Positions 33,075 to 41,570 of a stretch of 64,000 nucleotides of DNA are shown here, piece by piece (position 1 is the first letter of the stretch; each line of letters opens with the position of its first letter). The notes under the pieces were generated by a model, which worked only from the letters and a program-made list of their open reading frames with translations, was not told the origin of the DNA and made no database searches. Source of the DNA: Xenoacremonium recifei (Eukaryota > Ascomycota > Sordariomycetes > Hypocreales > Nectriaceae); assembly GCA_012184525.1 (NCBI GenBank), contig WOFQ01000065.1, forward strand, positions 62,001-126,000. The letters run 5' to 3'. Made by a program: the position numbers and the translations under genes.

Positions 33075-33643
33075 ATGTCCGCCGAGCAGTCCGCCGAGCA
33101 GTCAGCCGTGCCCACAGGGTCTGCTACGCAGACCGTCTTGGTGAAGGTTCGGTGTGGTATGCCGCATATGCACCCTATTTGATGACGCTGCTCGCTGACA
33201 CTCTCGCACTAGACCATACGACCATTGAATTCACTGAAAGGGACATCGGCCAGTGTCGTGACGTCAAAGGCTTGAAAAGCTTGATCCATGACAAGGAGGG
33301 AACCCCTGTCAAAGATCAGACATTGACGCTCCCGGTCCAGGGCACGGGCAAACGTGTTCTCGAAGATAATGAGCTTATCGAGGACGTTTGCAACGGCAGA
33401 GGAGTCACACTTCAGCTCCAAAAGCCCCCAAGCCCAAAAGAAGCAAAAGAAGAGAGAAAGTTAGTGTGTGAAACCGATGAGCGGAAGTATAACGAGAACG
33501 TGTGCGGGCCGGGGGGCACCCAGCATAACGGGGATAAGATGACGAACGGCAACCTGGGCATTCAGTCTCGTACAGACAAACGCGAGTATTGTCGTAATGA
33601 GGTGAATGATGGCAATCAGCATAACGGGAATGTTTATTCTTGA
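33075..33643 (+). CDS. Ubiquitin-like protein with two C-terminal amyloid-type motifs (copy B)
   Basis: Two exons (33075-33156 and 33213-33643; donor GTATGC as in copy A, intron 56 nt) give 170 residues, identical in length to copy A. The N-terminus is short and Ser/Gln/Ala-rich. A ubiquitin-like fold follows: TVLVKVRCDHTTIEFTERDI, then VKGLKSLIHDKEGTPVKDQT, LTLPVQGTGKRVLEDNELIE and GVTLQLQK. Two motif copies end the protein: YNENVCGPGGTQHNGDK (Tyr at 33488) and YCRNEVNDGNQHNGNV (Tyr at 33597, one residue shorter inside). The frame stops four nucleotides after the last motif's YS. The QxNGD/N core is closer to the NLR and SesA copies than in copy A. No catalytic residues are visible. A regulatory or effector partner of the NLR is inferred from the shared motif. 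Confidence 0.78.
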
Positions 33644-33894
33644 CTTAAGAGGCCCATGCCTGGGGTTTTCGGGGATGCGTTGTGTGGTTGATGACAAACC
33701 CTACCCGTTCTCTCTCTAGTTATGACTGCACCTGATGATGGAATTTGTCTTTGTGTTTTGAGTCGATATACTATTCTAAATTGAACCATGGAATCTTTCT
33801 TCCGATACTTCAAGCCTTTTGTTTATTCTGATGTTACTATGCTCCAGGATCCATAGAGATGGCTCGACTGGAATTACGCGCTGGAGAGCCAAGG

Positions 33895-34854
33895 CTATGG
33901 TGGCCCTTTACCACCTCGCCGACCAGCAAGCAAATCCCGAAAGGATTGCCCGTCCATATCCCCGTTGATTTGGAGGCTGTTCCCTCTTGCTACGTTTCTC
34001 TCGTATAGTCTGGTGTCGGCTCTTGTCGATGGCGTACGCCCGACATCACCATTGATAGCATTAGCGTCGTCAAGGACCAAGTTGCCAATGTATCGTCGGC
34101 CATATACATTCGTTCTCGACGAGCTCGAGTCGTCGCAAATCGTGTCGGATACGGCTATCTCTTCTAAAACGTCGTACCTGTCTGTCGCATAAGAGTGTGC
34201 CTCGGTCAAGGAAGGTAGCCGATCGTCTACCAAAGATCAGTCAGATTATCTGCGTGGCTTGTCAATAGGGCTCCCAGAAAACGCTTACATGTTATATCGG
34301 GTCTGGATGGGGTGTCGAAGCTTTCCTCTCCGCAGCCAGAATGCTGTTTGAGCATCATGGTTTGAACGCCGTCGTTAACTTGCCCGATTATCCGAGTTTG
34401 GACCAGCATGATGTGTTCTCGGAGCCTTGCTTGTGTTCTGTCCACACGGCTCAGGATTTCCGACATAGTCTTCTCTTCCTTTCTACCGTATCTGAAAGCG
34501 TGGAAATATTGCTTGTGGGTGTCTTTCTTCAGCAGACAGCCGATCTCGCCCAGGAGAGCCTCAAGATCCCGCAGGAGAGTGTACACGTTCTTGGCTTGGA
34601 TCGAAATCGCCTCTATCTGAAGCTCTTTTTCCTGCGCAACCAGGCTTAAAGTTCGCTTAAGATCGTCAAGTTGGTTGACATGGTCTTGAAGCAGTTTTGG
34701 ATAACCCCGTACGGTCTCTCGGGTTTCGTTGATGCGTTCGATGATGTCGATCGTTGAGCTCACTATCTGTGCGATGCTGGCTCCGGCCGAGATAACGTCC
34801 TATTTTGAGGTGTTAGAGAGGGTTACAGGCATATCCAAGATGATAGAGTACCAT
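33895..34854 (-). CDS. SesA/HeLo-like protein with two C-terminal amyloid-type motifs
   Basis: Three exons (34854-34852, 34799-34289, 34226-33895) give 281 residues. The first exon is just the ATG, followed by a 52-nt intron; this start is inferred because it yields MDVISAGASIAQIVSSTIDI, the typical opening of SesA/HeLo-like domains (PF17107 type). Long amphipathic helices follow to about residue 150 (LLQDHVNQLDDLKRTLSLVA, NVYTLLRDLEALLGEIGCLL). The C-terminal ~100 residues are polar and carry two motif copies: YIGNLVLDDANAINGDV (34098-34040) and YERNVARGNSLQINGDM (about 34005-33950). A helical cell-death-type domain with two C-terminal repeats is the architecture of HET-S; the repeats probably take up a fold templated by the NLR's single copy. 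Membrane-targeting toxicity is known for HeLo-type relatives but is untested here. Confidence 0.8.
33946..34100 (-). other. Two amyloid-type motif repeats of the SesA-like protein
   Basis: Both repeats keep Tyr, then Asn three residues later, and an INGD core at constant spacing (Tyr + 12 to Ile). They are separated by about 20 polar residues, as in the two-repeat prion domain of HET-s. Confidence 0.7.
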
Positions 34855-35564
34855 GGTGAGGGATTAGGTGAAAATGGTCGAAACCGCGGGTGAGCGGGGT
34901 GTGGGAAGGACGGAGCAAGACGATGGTCGACTTACAACAGCGCGCACATCAAATTTGAACACGCCGACAATGAGGCTGTGTTGATTCACATTGGTTGAGA
35001 TTGACTGTGGACTTTTTTTCTTATGTGGCAAGACGTGAGGTGCGGTGGAACGAGAGAGGTTCGAAATCGGAGACATGGCTGGGCGCAGAATGCAGAGCAA
35101 CGTTGGCGCCACCAGCACTGCCATCCGCTTAACGGGATTCCCTTTAAGGATGTTCATTTTTCTGCATTTCCGCCTTGATGCATGTCCGAATTTGTCTCAC
35201 CAAGGGTTTTCCAATAGCGAGCATCGGCGCCTGTCTGCGCGCTTAGAACCGAGAGCCTACTGGCTACCAGTTGGTCAGCGCTCGACTGGCCCCAAATGTG
35301 CAAGACCAGCACCCCAATTCAGGCCAGCTGAGCAGCAAGCGACCCGGCTAATTTCAGCTATGGCTTCAGGTGAGGGCAAAGCTGAACCAAAGTGTCAATG
35401 AGAAGGGTGCAAGAAGTGCAATGGGACATTGGCCGGTCTCCGGGACTCGAATACATAAGAGCAGCCAGCCATCAAGGAAGAACGATGGAGAGGATAGCTC
35501 TGCAGCCCGTCTTCAATGCACCTTTCAACTTGTATGAACCGAAGCGAAGCTTGTGTACAAAAAG
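34855..35564. other. Intergenic, divergent SesA-like / membrane protein
   Basis: These 710 bp hold two divergent promoters. Several frames of 70-130 codons cross the region, but none has family features. Confidence 0.4.
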
Positions 35565-36728
35565 ATGCCCTATGCTATTATATCCCAACCTCGCACCATC
35601 CTTGGTCCTCTTACATCGACATTCACTCCACAGCCTAGCTGCAGCTCAGTATTCAGGAACTGTATCACTTGCGACATTGGCTGGCAAGCACAGACTTGCG
35701 TTGAGACAGGGATCCAGGACAACCCCTCATGCTGGCCGCCTACCAGTAACGGAGTACCTTCTCCCTCACCAACGCTGACTGGATGGGGCTTCTATTCCCC
35801 CGGTGTTGTGTGTCCAGAGGGCTACACATCGGCGTGCACTGCAACCGCCGAGGGGACAAGCCAGTGGCTTGTGCAGTTCTCCATGACAGCGGGCGAGACG
35901 GCTGTCGGATGTTGCCCCAGGTAAGGGATGCGTGCCGATGAGCCCTGCAGAACCTATGCTGACCGCCCCAATCAAACTTACAGCGGTTACAATTGCACCA
36001 ACGTGAATGGCGGGACCTGTGCTCTCGTCGCGACCTCGACGATCGTTCCAGTTATGACTTGTGCGAATGGTCTAAGTGGAGGGGTATCTGAATGGGCGAT
36101 TTTACCCACCGAACTGTCACATACGAGCCAATACTCCGTCTATGCGCCATTGTTCCAAATAAACTGGCACGCTTCGGATCGTCCCGTCGACGCGATCGCC
36201 ACTACAACCCCAGGATCGTCGTTAAAGGGGACTAAGACCGCTTCAAGCCCGAGCCCCTCACAGACTGCCTCTGACACGGAAGGATCCTCAAATTCGCACG
36301 GGAATGACTCAGACATCACAGTTGGATCAGTTGTAGGATCAGTTCTGGGATCAATTGGAGGGCTTTGCCTTATCGCCATCGCGTTGCGCTTTCTGGTACC
36401 GTGGATCAAGAAGCGTCGGGTTCGACCTGCAACACCACCGCAAACCTCCCCACAGCCTCCGCCACAGGTCCCTGAACAAAGTCCACCAGAGAACCTATCA
36501 CCTATCGTACCGGAAATCGAATTGACGCCCATATCTCTAGAAGCCTCCAGGGGCTCCCTATTGTCGCCCAGTTCGCACCCCCCCACTCGCACCGCAACTC
36601 CCAGCATGACCGAGGAAGGGTCCATGGGAAGGCCAAGGTCAAGGTCTTCTGCTCCTTCAAGTATCTCAACTTGGGGCGGCAGCCGCGGCAGCAATCCGAG
36701 CAGTGTGAGACTTGAAGGTATTCATTGA
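35565..36728 (+). CDS. Single-pass membrane protein with Cys-rich ectodomain
   Basis: Two exons (35565-35920 and 35984-36728) give 366 residues. The N-terminal ~200 residues are Cys-rich and of a type common in filamentous ascomycetes: LGPLTSTFTPQPSCSSV, then LTGWGFYSPGVVCPEGYTSA and, after splicing, CCPSGYNCTNVNGGTC. A Ser/Thr linker leads to one TM segment (VGSVVGSVLGSIGGLCLIAI) followed by a basic stop-transfer stretch (WIKKRRVR) and a Pro/Ser-rich cytosolic tail of ~110 residues. The frame is open four codons further upstream, but the first ATG is at 35565. There is no obvious N-terminal signal peptide, as in many relatives, so the TM may serve as signal-anchor. A surface sensor or adaptor is possible; the function is unknown. 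It lies between the SesA-like and NLR genes on the other strand. Confidence 0.75.
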
Positions 36729-36794
36729 AACGCATTTCGTGGGTGGTTCTGAATATGGGTTGACCATATTTTGGTGAGGGTTGAAAGGGTTGAA

Positions 36795-38411
36795 TTAATA
36801 ATCTTTCTGCAAATGCTTCTGATGTCTATTCTTCAATCTCTTGAGCCATGTTTGCGTCCATCCGATCTGATGTCGAGGGTCGCTTCGTTTATACCTTTCC
36901 TCAAACGACTTCAAGACCTTCTCAGCTTCGCGTAGCCTGTACTCATTGTCGGCGAGAAGGGCTGCCCTGGCAACCAGTACAGCCTGCTCCAACTTGACGC
37001 GATCGAGACGGTCCTTGTTTTCCGTCTCCTCAGCTAGTTGCAGAGCTTTCGCATTGTTTTCTTCCGCCAACTCCATCCATCTCTTCTTCTCTTCCATGTT
37101 AAAGCGCCGGCGGTGAGTCAACTCCCGATAGCAGTCTGAGAGACCCATATAGGCTTGGAGCATGCCGATCCTATGAGGTCGCTGCTCTGTCTCGAATATA
37201 TCCCTGAGCTCACTGTAATCGGCGATAGCCTCTTTCAGCACATGCGTTTTCATGTCGGCCTTCCATTTGTTGCGGACTTCGATCAGCGACTTCTTCGCAT
37301 CGAACAGGCGCTCCATGCCTTCCAGGTCCCGTGGGGTATCGTCCAACAAATAGAAAGCACTGAACTGATCTTCGAATCGTAAACTTTCGCAGAAAAAGTA
37401 CACCCAGAGAAAACTCCCATTGGCTTTCTCTGTCATCCTCTTGTGTATTTGTTCCCGTAGCTTGGCCTGCTTGGCTAACCAGTCGATTCGCAAGAGTTTG
37501 GTGTCAACGTATTTGTCGACAGCAGCCGAGATAAAGCTGTCGTTTAGTTCCAAGGTTGTGATGTTGGAATCTTTGGACGGGAGCAGATTTCGATCAAGGC
37601 TGTAGCGACTGGATATGATCCATTTCGTGTGGGAATGCTGCGACGTTGCTTCGACGAATTTGAGCAGCTCCACCAGACTGTCGTGTTCCAGTTGATCGAC
37701 TCCGTCAAGGATAAGGAAGGCAGCTTGCGTGCTTTCTGCTTTCAGAATATCCATCAAGATCTCTGATAAGACCCATTGAGCATTCTTGCCCTCAAATAGC
37801 TGCTGTCCGGCAGCCCTCCATCTCGGGAGGATGTGTTTGCCAAGTGACTGTTCACCAGCAACAAGCATGAACACAAGGCCGCGGAGTATGCTGACAAATT
37901 TGTGGTCTTTCTGACAGAAGAAGAAACCCAACAAGGAACCGGAGTCGCGCTTTTCCGGGGTTGTCAGTGGCTTCAAATCGTCAATCATGCGGCAGAGCAG
38001 CATCGTTTTGCCCGTGCCATGGTTGCCTCGAACCCAGACTGACTGACGGTTTCCTGATTGCAACGAGGGCGCGGTGTCGTCATATAGATTGTCGAATAAG
38101 CCGCGGATGAGCCCTCCCTTTTGGTCTTCGATCCGCTTCTTGTCATCCCACGGATCATCGATCAGGAGATCGCGCAGGCAGAGGCATATTTCGCTGTCCT
38201 TGTCTGACGATTGGTAAGATACATTGAAATTAGTGACATGACTGGGGATCTCTATACCTGTGAAGTTTACGGGGCCATAAATGTTGCCATTGATCATTAA
38301 AGATTTGCCGTTTGAGATGTTTCCTTTGTAATTGGCTTCCCTCATTTCCCCCCCCGGGTGCCAGCTCTCGGATTTGCGAAGGACCAATCGGCTCGAAGTT
38401 GCGCAGGGCAT
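36795..38411 (-). CDS. NACHT NLR with N-terminal amyloid-type motif
   Basis: An intronless frame of 538 residues from the ATG at 38411, or 516 from the ATG at 38345, which would put the motif at residue 5. The motif YKGNISNGKSLMINGNI lies at 38330-38280. The NACHT module begins ICLCLRDLLIDDPWDDKKRI, with Walker A GNHGTGKT (38027-38004), a Walker B region AAFLILDGVDQLEHD (about 37718-37690) and sensor-like TKWIISSRY. These are signatures of fungal STAND NTPases. The last ~200 residues are helical and charged (LQAYMGLSDCYREL, then LAEENNAKALQLAEETEN, KLEQAVLVARAALLADNEYR), like TPR-type helices, rather than the WD40 or ankyrin arrays usual for ligand sensing. The expected mechanism is ligand binding, oligomerisation, then templating of partner motifs. 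The pairing with the SesA-like gene is inferred from the shared motif. Confidence 0.85.
   Translation of the reverse strand: MPCATSSRLVLRKSESWHPGGEMREANYKGNISNGKSLMINGNIYGPVNFTGIEIPSHVTNFNVSYQSSDKDSEICLCLRDLLIDDPWDDKKRIEDQKGGLIRGLFDNLYDDTAPSLQSGNRQSVWVRGNHGTGKTMLLCRMIDDLKPLTTPEKRDSGSLLGFFFCQKDHKFVSILRGLVFMLVAGEQSLGKHILPRWRAAGQQLFEGKNAQWVLSEILMDILKAESTQAAFLILDGVDQLEHDSLVELLKFVEATSQHSHTKWIISSRYSLDRNLLPSKDSNITTLELNDSFISAAVDKYVDTKLLRIDWLAKQAKLREQIHKRMTEKANGSFLWVYFFCESLRFEDQFSAFYLLDDTPRDLEGMERLFDAKKSLIEVRNKWKADMKTHVLKEAIADYSELRDIFETEQRPHRIGMLQAYMGLSDCYRELTHRRRFNMEEKKRWMELAEENNAKALQLAEETENKDRLDRVKLEQAVLVARAALLADNEYRLREAEKVLKSFEERYKRSDPRHQIGWTQTWLKRLKNRHQKHLQKDY
38275..38335 (-). other. Amyloid-type motif at the NLR N-terminus
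   Basis: One copy, with Tyr at 38330-38328, Asn three residues later and the core MINGNI. Spacing equals that of the SesA-like and ubiquitin-like copies. In the known NWD2/HET-S system the receptor also carries a single N-terminal copy. Confidence 0.7.
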
Positions 38412-39010
38412 TTGCCAGCTTCCAAGGAAACCGGAAAAAGTTTGTTAAAGAACAAAAGCGTTGCCCATGGAAGAAATTGGGCTTAAAACCTCACAGCCTG
38501 GTCGCCAGGCCCGTGACATCCCAGTGGCCTGCGAACCGCCGGCTCCCTCACTAAGGTGCTGCGCCCAGGCCTAGCAGTTAGGTGCGGGGCTAGTGGTTAA
38601 GAACTGGAAAGTTGCCTGAGAGGCTGAACCGGAGGATTCTGAATGAGAGGCATCCTGTGATCTCTAGGCAGCCAGCAAGGCCGCAAATGCATCCTTGCGA
38701 GACAAGGATTAGGTGGGGAAGTCCCTTGGGCTTTCTCGCGGTTGACTGCTGCCAATGTGCCTTGCACCCCCAAGGCATGCGAGCTTGTTACGAAGATCAA
38801 GTGGCTCGTGGACGCTTTTCACAGAGTACCGTCCTGAGTTGGAGAGGAGCGCGTAGTTTGCAGTTGCTGGGCTGTGCATTTGCTAACCAATAAGTCAAGC
38901 AAACCCAGCCTCGCAATGAACTGCTCCTCATTAACATCTCTCTCCCCTCCCTCATCCTCCCACTCCAACCAGTCCGCCTTTTTCACAGCTCGGAATATCC
39001 GACCGCAGCC
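38412..39010. other. Divergent intergenic region, NLR / deoxyribosyltransferase-like
   Basis: These 599 bp separate two divergent genes and hold both promoters. Short frames occur, none supported. No repeat was recognised. Confidence 0.4.
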
Positions 39011-39508
39011 ATGGCCTCAACTACGACTGCCGTGCCATCTGGCGCGCACATCATCAAGGCACCAGAGAGACCGATTATCGACCCCTCAAGACCATCCATC
39101 TTCCTTGCCGGCACCACAACCAAGACCGACTCCGGCGACTGGCGAGAAACGCTCTGCGCCACACTCCAGCCGCTTGGCGTCACCATCTTCAACCCCGTGC
39201 GCCCCGACTGGGATGAGACCTGGAAGGAAGACCTTTCCGACGAGCGATTCAAGACCCAAGTTCAGTGGGAGTTGGAGATGCAAGACCGCGCGGATCTCAT
39301 CGTGATCTTCTTCCACAGCGCGACGCCGGCACCGATTAGTCTGTTGGAGCTGGGACTTTGTGTGAGGAGCGGCAAGGCAATCGCGTGTGCCATGGATGGC
39401 TACAGCAAGGCAGGCAACGTGGAGGCTGTGTGTCAGCGATATCGCGCTATCTTTGTGCGGACAGAGGAGGAGTTGCGAGATGCGGTGTTGAAGTGGCTGG
39501 TGATGTGA
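39011..39508 (+). CDS. Nucleoside 2-deoxyribosyltransferase-like protein
   Basis: A single-exon frame of 165 residues matching the Nuc_deoxyri_tr2 family (PF15891 type). The Rossmann-like core is visible: PSIFLAGTTTKTDSGDWRET, GVTIFNPVRPDWDETW, ELEMQDRADLIVIFFHSATP and ISLLELGLCVRSGKAIACAM, with the likely catalytic Glu in LLELG and a phosphate/ribose-binding GTT loop. Relatives cleave or transfer the N-glycosidic bond of nucleosides or nucleotides. Similar folds act as nucleotide-depleting effectors in some microbial immune systems. Whether this one is metabolic or linked to the divergent NLR is open. It is probably cytosolic. Confidence 0.82.
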   Translation: MASTTTAVPSGAHIIKAPERPIIDPSRPSIFLAGTTTKTDSGDWRETLCATLQPLGVTIFNPVRPDWDETWKEDLSDERFKTQVQWELEMQDRADLIVIFFHSATPAPISLLELGLCVRSGKAIACAMDGYSKAGNVEAVCQRYRAIFVRTEEELRDAVLKWLVM

Positions 39509-39806
39509 GGTGAGCAGAGGCCTGTTGGAGAAACTCCGTCTTGCGGTCAGTCGGTCTGCACAACAAAAGAACGAGAACAAACATTTAGATTGAGTCAACT
39601 CTAGAAACAGCTCGCTCATCTAGAGACAAAAAAGCTTGTGGACATGCCCCATCAGTTGAGATCCGTACACACTCTGAACCCTTACATGAGCGAAGTCAAT
39701 GCGACTACACCTGCCACCACACTTGCCTTACATTGTTCCTTGTCCGTCCTGCTCTACTTTGTCGCCCAACAGGTTCTCACAGCTGAACTTGGTCTTCCGT
39801 ACATCT

Positions 39807-40527
39807 TCAGTAATCGAAAAGGTGATCAAGGTTGGAGAATTCAGGCGGCAAAGGCCAACTTCTCACGTGAATGCGAAGGTAGCTGATAAACCCCCCTAAT
39901 GTCGAGCTCGGGGCCATACTCTCTGCGCAACTGTCACTCTCGGCATGCTGAAGCAAAGCGCCCATCGAGGAGAACTGGAAGTTGCAGGTCGGGCATTTGA
40001 ACGGATACCCCAAAGCCTTCGAGGTGTATCGATTGGACGCATGGTACAAGATCGCCAAACCGATGATGTATCCTTTGGGGATGTTCTTGTCGCAGGATTC
40101 CGCCTGGAGATGCAAAAACATTGCCGACTCCGTGATGTACGTCCTTGGACAGCCGGGGCACGTCACATTGCGGGGGAGGTGGCTCTTCAAGTGCTGCAGG
40201 AGGTGTGAGTTGGAGTTCACTGAAATGTTTGAAGAGTAGTACCTGGCTCAACGCGTTTGGAGAGTAGAAGTCTTCTCCGCAAGTCTCGCAGAAGTTGTGT
40301 TTATCAGCCTCATGCCTCTTGAGCTGCCCTGCGTCGACGAACTTGATGTCACATTCGAGGCACATGTGATGCTGCTCTTTATGATGCCGATCCAGCTCAT
40401 CCTAGTCGTTGAAATCTGGCATTTTGTCGCAGATAAAGCAAACCCAGTGTGCGCTGGAGTCTTGCAGGTGTTGCATGTAGGAACTGAAGTTGCCAAAGGA
40501 GCGGTCACAGGGCTTGCAGTACTCCAT
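39807..40527 (-). pseudogene. C2H2 zinc-finger gene with in-frame TAG
   Basis: From ATG 40527 the frame gives MEYCKPCDRSFGNFSSYMQH, then HWVCFICDKMPDFND and a TAG at 40404-40402, then continues in the same frame DELDRHHKEQHHMCLECDIK and CETCGEDFYSPNALSQ. A 49-nt intron (40242-40194) then joins exactly to HLKSHLPRNVTCPGCPRTYI, completing a C-x2-C-x12-H-x3-H finger. With the TAG read as sense the protein would be 223 residues with about five fingers. The TAG falls inside a finger (C-x2-C-x13-H-x4-H) where Gln is expected, so CAG to TAG is the simplest explanation. The rest is well conserved, which suggests a recent nonsense change, a sequencing error, or readthrough. A 42-nt intron ending at the TAG is possible but would delete half a finger. 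Confidence 0.72.
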
Positions 40528-41105
40528 CGTGGGCTCGAAGATCGTGGTGGAATCGTTTTGGCGACGGGACTTCGATAATGTGAGGCTTACAGAGATTGTG
40601 AATGAATGAAGTTGGCGAGGATGGATTGAGTCGAGCGACGGTTGCCTGAAATTTGTTTACGTGCGGTCGCTCCTTCACCTTTTGCTGGCCTTCTCAAGTG
40701 ACGCAATCACCAGCCCAACAAGTCACCCATTATTCATTCAAATATGACCTTAAAAGAAACGGAACTGGTCAGAATGGCCTCACAGAGTGTTGGAAATTAT
40801 TGAGTCCCTGATTGGATAATATTGGTTGAGCCATCAGTCGGAACTTGGTTGTGAGCCAGTCATTATGTTCACACCAGTACGCTGCCCATCGCACCTTCCT
40901 TCTTTTTTGCGCACAGCACAATAAGAGTTGCTCGCCTGAGAAGCTCCGCACAAAGCAATTTTCATTTGTGCATGCCTCTCAGAAAATTTCCTCTCCCGTT
41001 CATCTCACTCCTCTCTCCCCATTCCACCACGCAGCTCAATTGAGATCCTCAGCGTTGCAGAAGCCTCACCAACATCGACTGCATCAATCTCACCGAAATC
41101 TCGAT
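40528..41105. other. Divergent intergenic region, two zinc-finger genes
   Basis: These 578 bp lie between the divergent C2H2 and 3CxxC genes. A + frame continues open upstream of 41106 to 40845, but its sequence is low in family features and probably 5' UTR. Confidence 0.4.
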
Positions 41106-41570
41106 ATGGCTAGAAAGAATACTTCAAAGTGGTCAATGTACCGACGTCTACACGCTCAAGTCTCGCCCCTACTCAAGAAAAGCGGCCTGCGCTTCAGGTT
41201 TTCCAAGATCGACGACGATGAGAACCACATAGCTACCTACGATACACACGTAATGGGCACCTTCATTTGTACCAACACCCAGTGCCGCAAGAAGAAATGG
41301 TACAGCAAGAAGATATCCATCACGATACGACAATACGCGGGAAACCGATACAACGCGCGAGTATACCACCAGCACTGTAAAGAGTGCGACACCGTCAGCC
41401 GGCCGGAGCTGGACGAACAGTCATATGTCGACAGAGTGGTTTATCGCATCCGAAAGTGGAATGGAGTCAAGGTCGTGCGGCCTCCATTCAAGTGGGATGA
41501 AAACCCAGTCCACGAGTCCGAGTTTTGTGAGGGCTGCAAGATACGTCGCTGCGTATGGGGCGATTTCTGA
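41106..41570 (+). CDS. 3CxxC-type zinc-finger protein
   Basis: A 154-residue protein from ATG 41106 (MARKNTSKWSMYRRLHAQVS). The frame is open about 87 codons upstream, but the zf-3CxxC domain (PF13695) begins soon after 41106, so this start is favoured. The three CxxC-type pairs are FICTNTQCRKKKW, HQHCKECDTVSRPEL and SEFCEGCKIRRC, with the connecting strand ITIRQYAGNRYNARVYH. Related domains occur in animal receptor-transporting and Zar1 proteins, where they bind RNA or partner proteins. The fungal function is unknown. No signal peptide. Confidence 0.85.
   Translation: MARKNTSKWSMYRRLHAQVSPLLKKSGLRFRFSKIDDDENHIATYDTHVMGTFICTNTQCRKKKWYSKKISITIRQYAGNRYNARVYHQHCKECDTVSRPELDEQSYVDRVVYRIRKWNGVKVVRPPFKWDENPVHESEFCEGCKIRRCVWGDF

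Larger units (their letters stand above)
31779..33890 (+). repeat. Degenerate tandem duplication, copy B
   Basis: This is the second copy of the block described at 29435-31720. The ubiquitin-like genes are the best-preserved part. The flanks retain only scattered matches, so the duplication is old, or mutation has been fast. Confidence 0.75.

Noticed and set aside
40390..40450. 42-nt intron removing the TAG in the C2H2 gene
   Set aside because: It would delete the Cys pair of a well-formed finger, so a nonsense change is more likely; kept only as an alternative.
40846..41105. N-terminal extension of the 3CxxC protein
   Set aside because: The frame is open upstream but starts at a non-ATG codon and the sequence lacks conserved features; the ATG at 41106 begins next to the domain.
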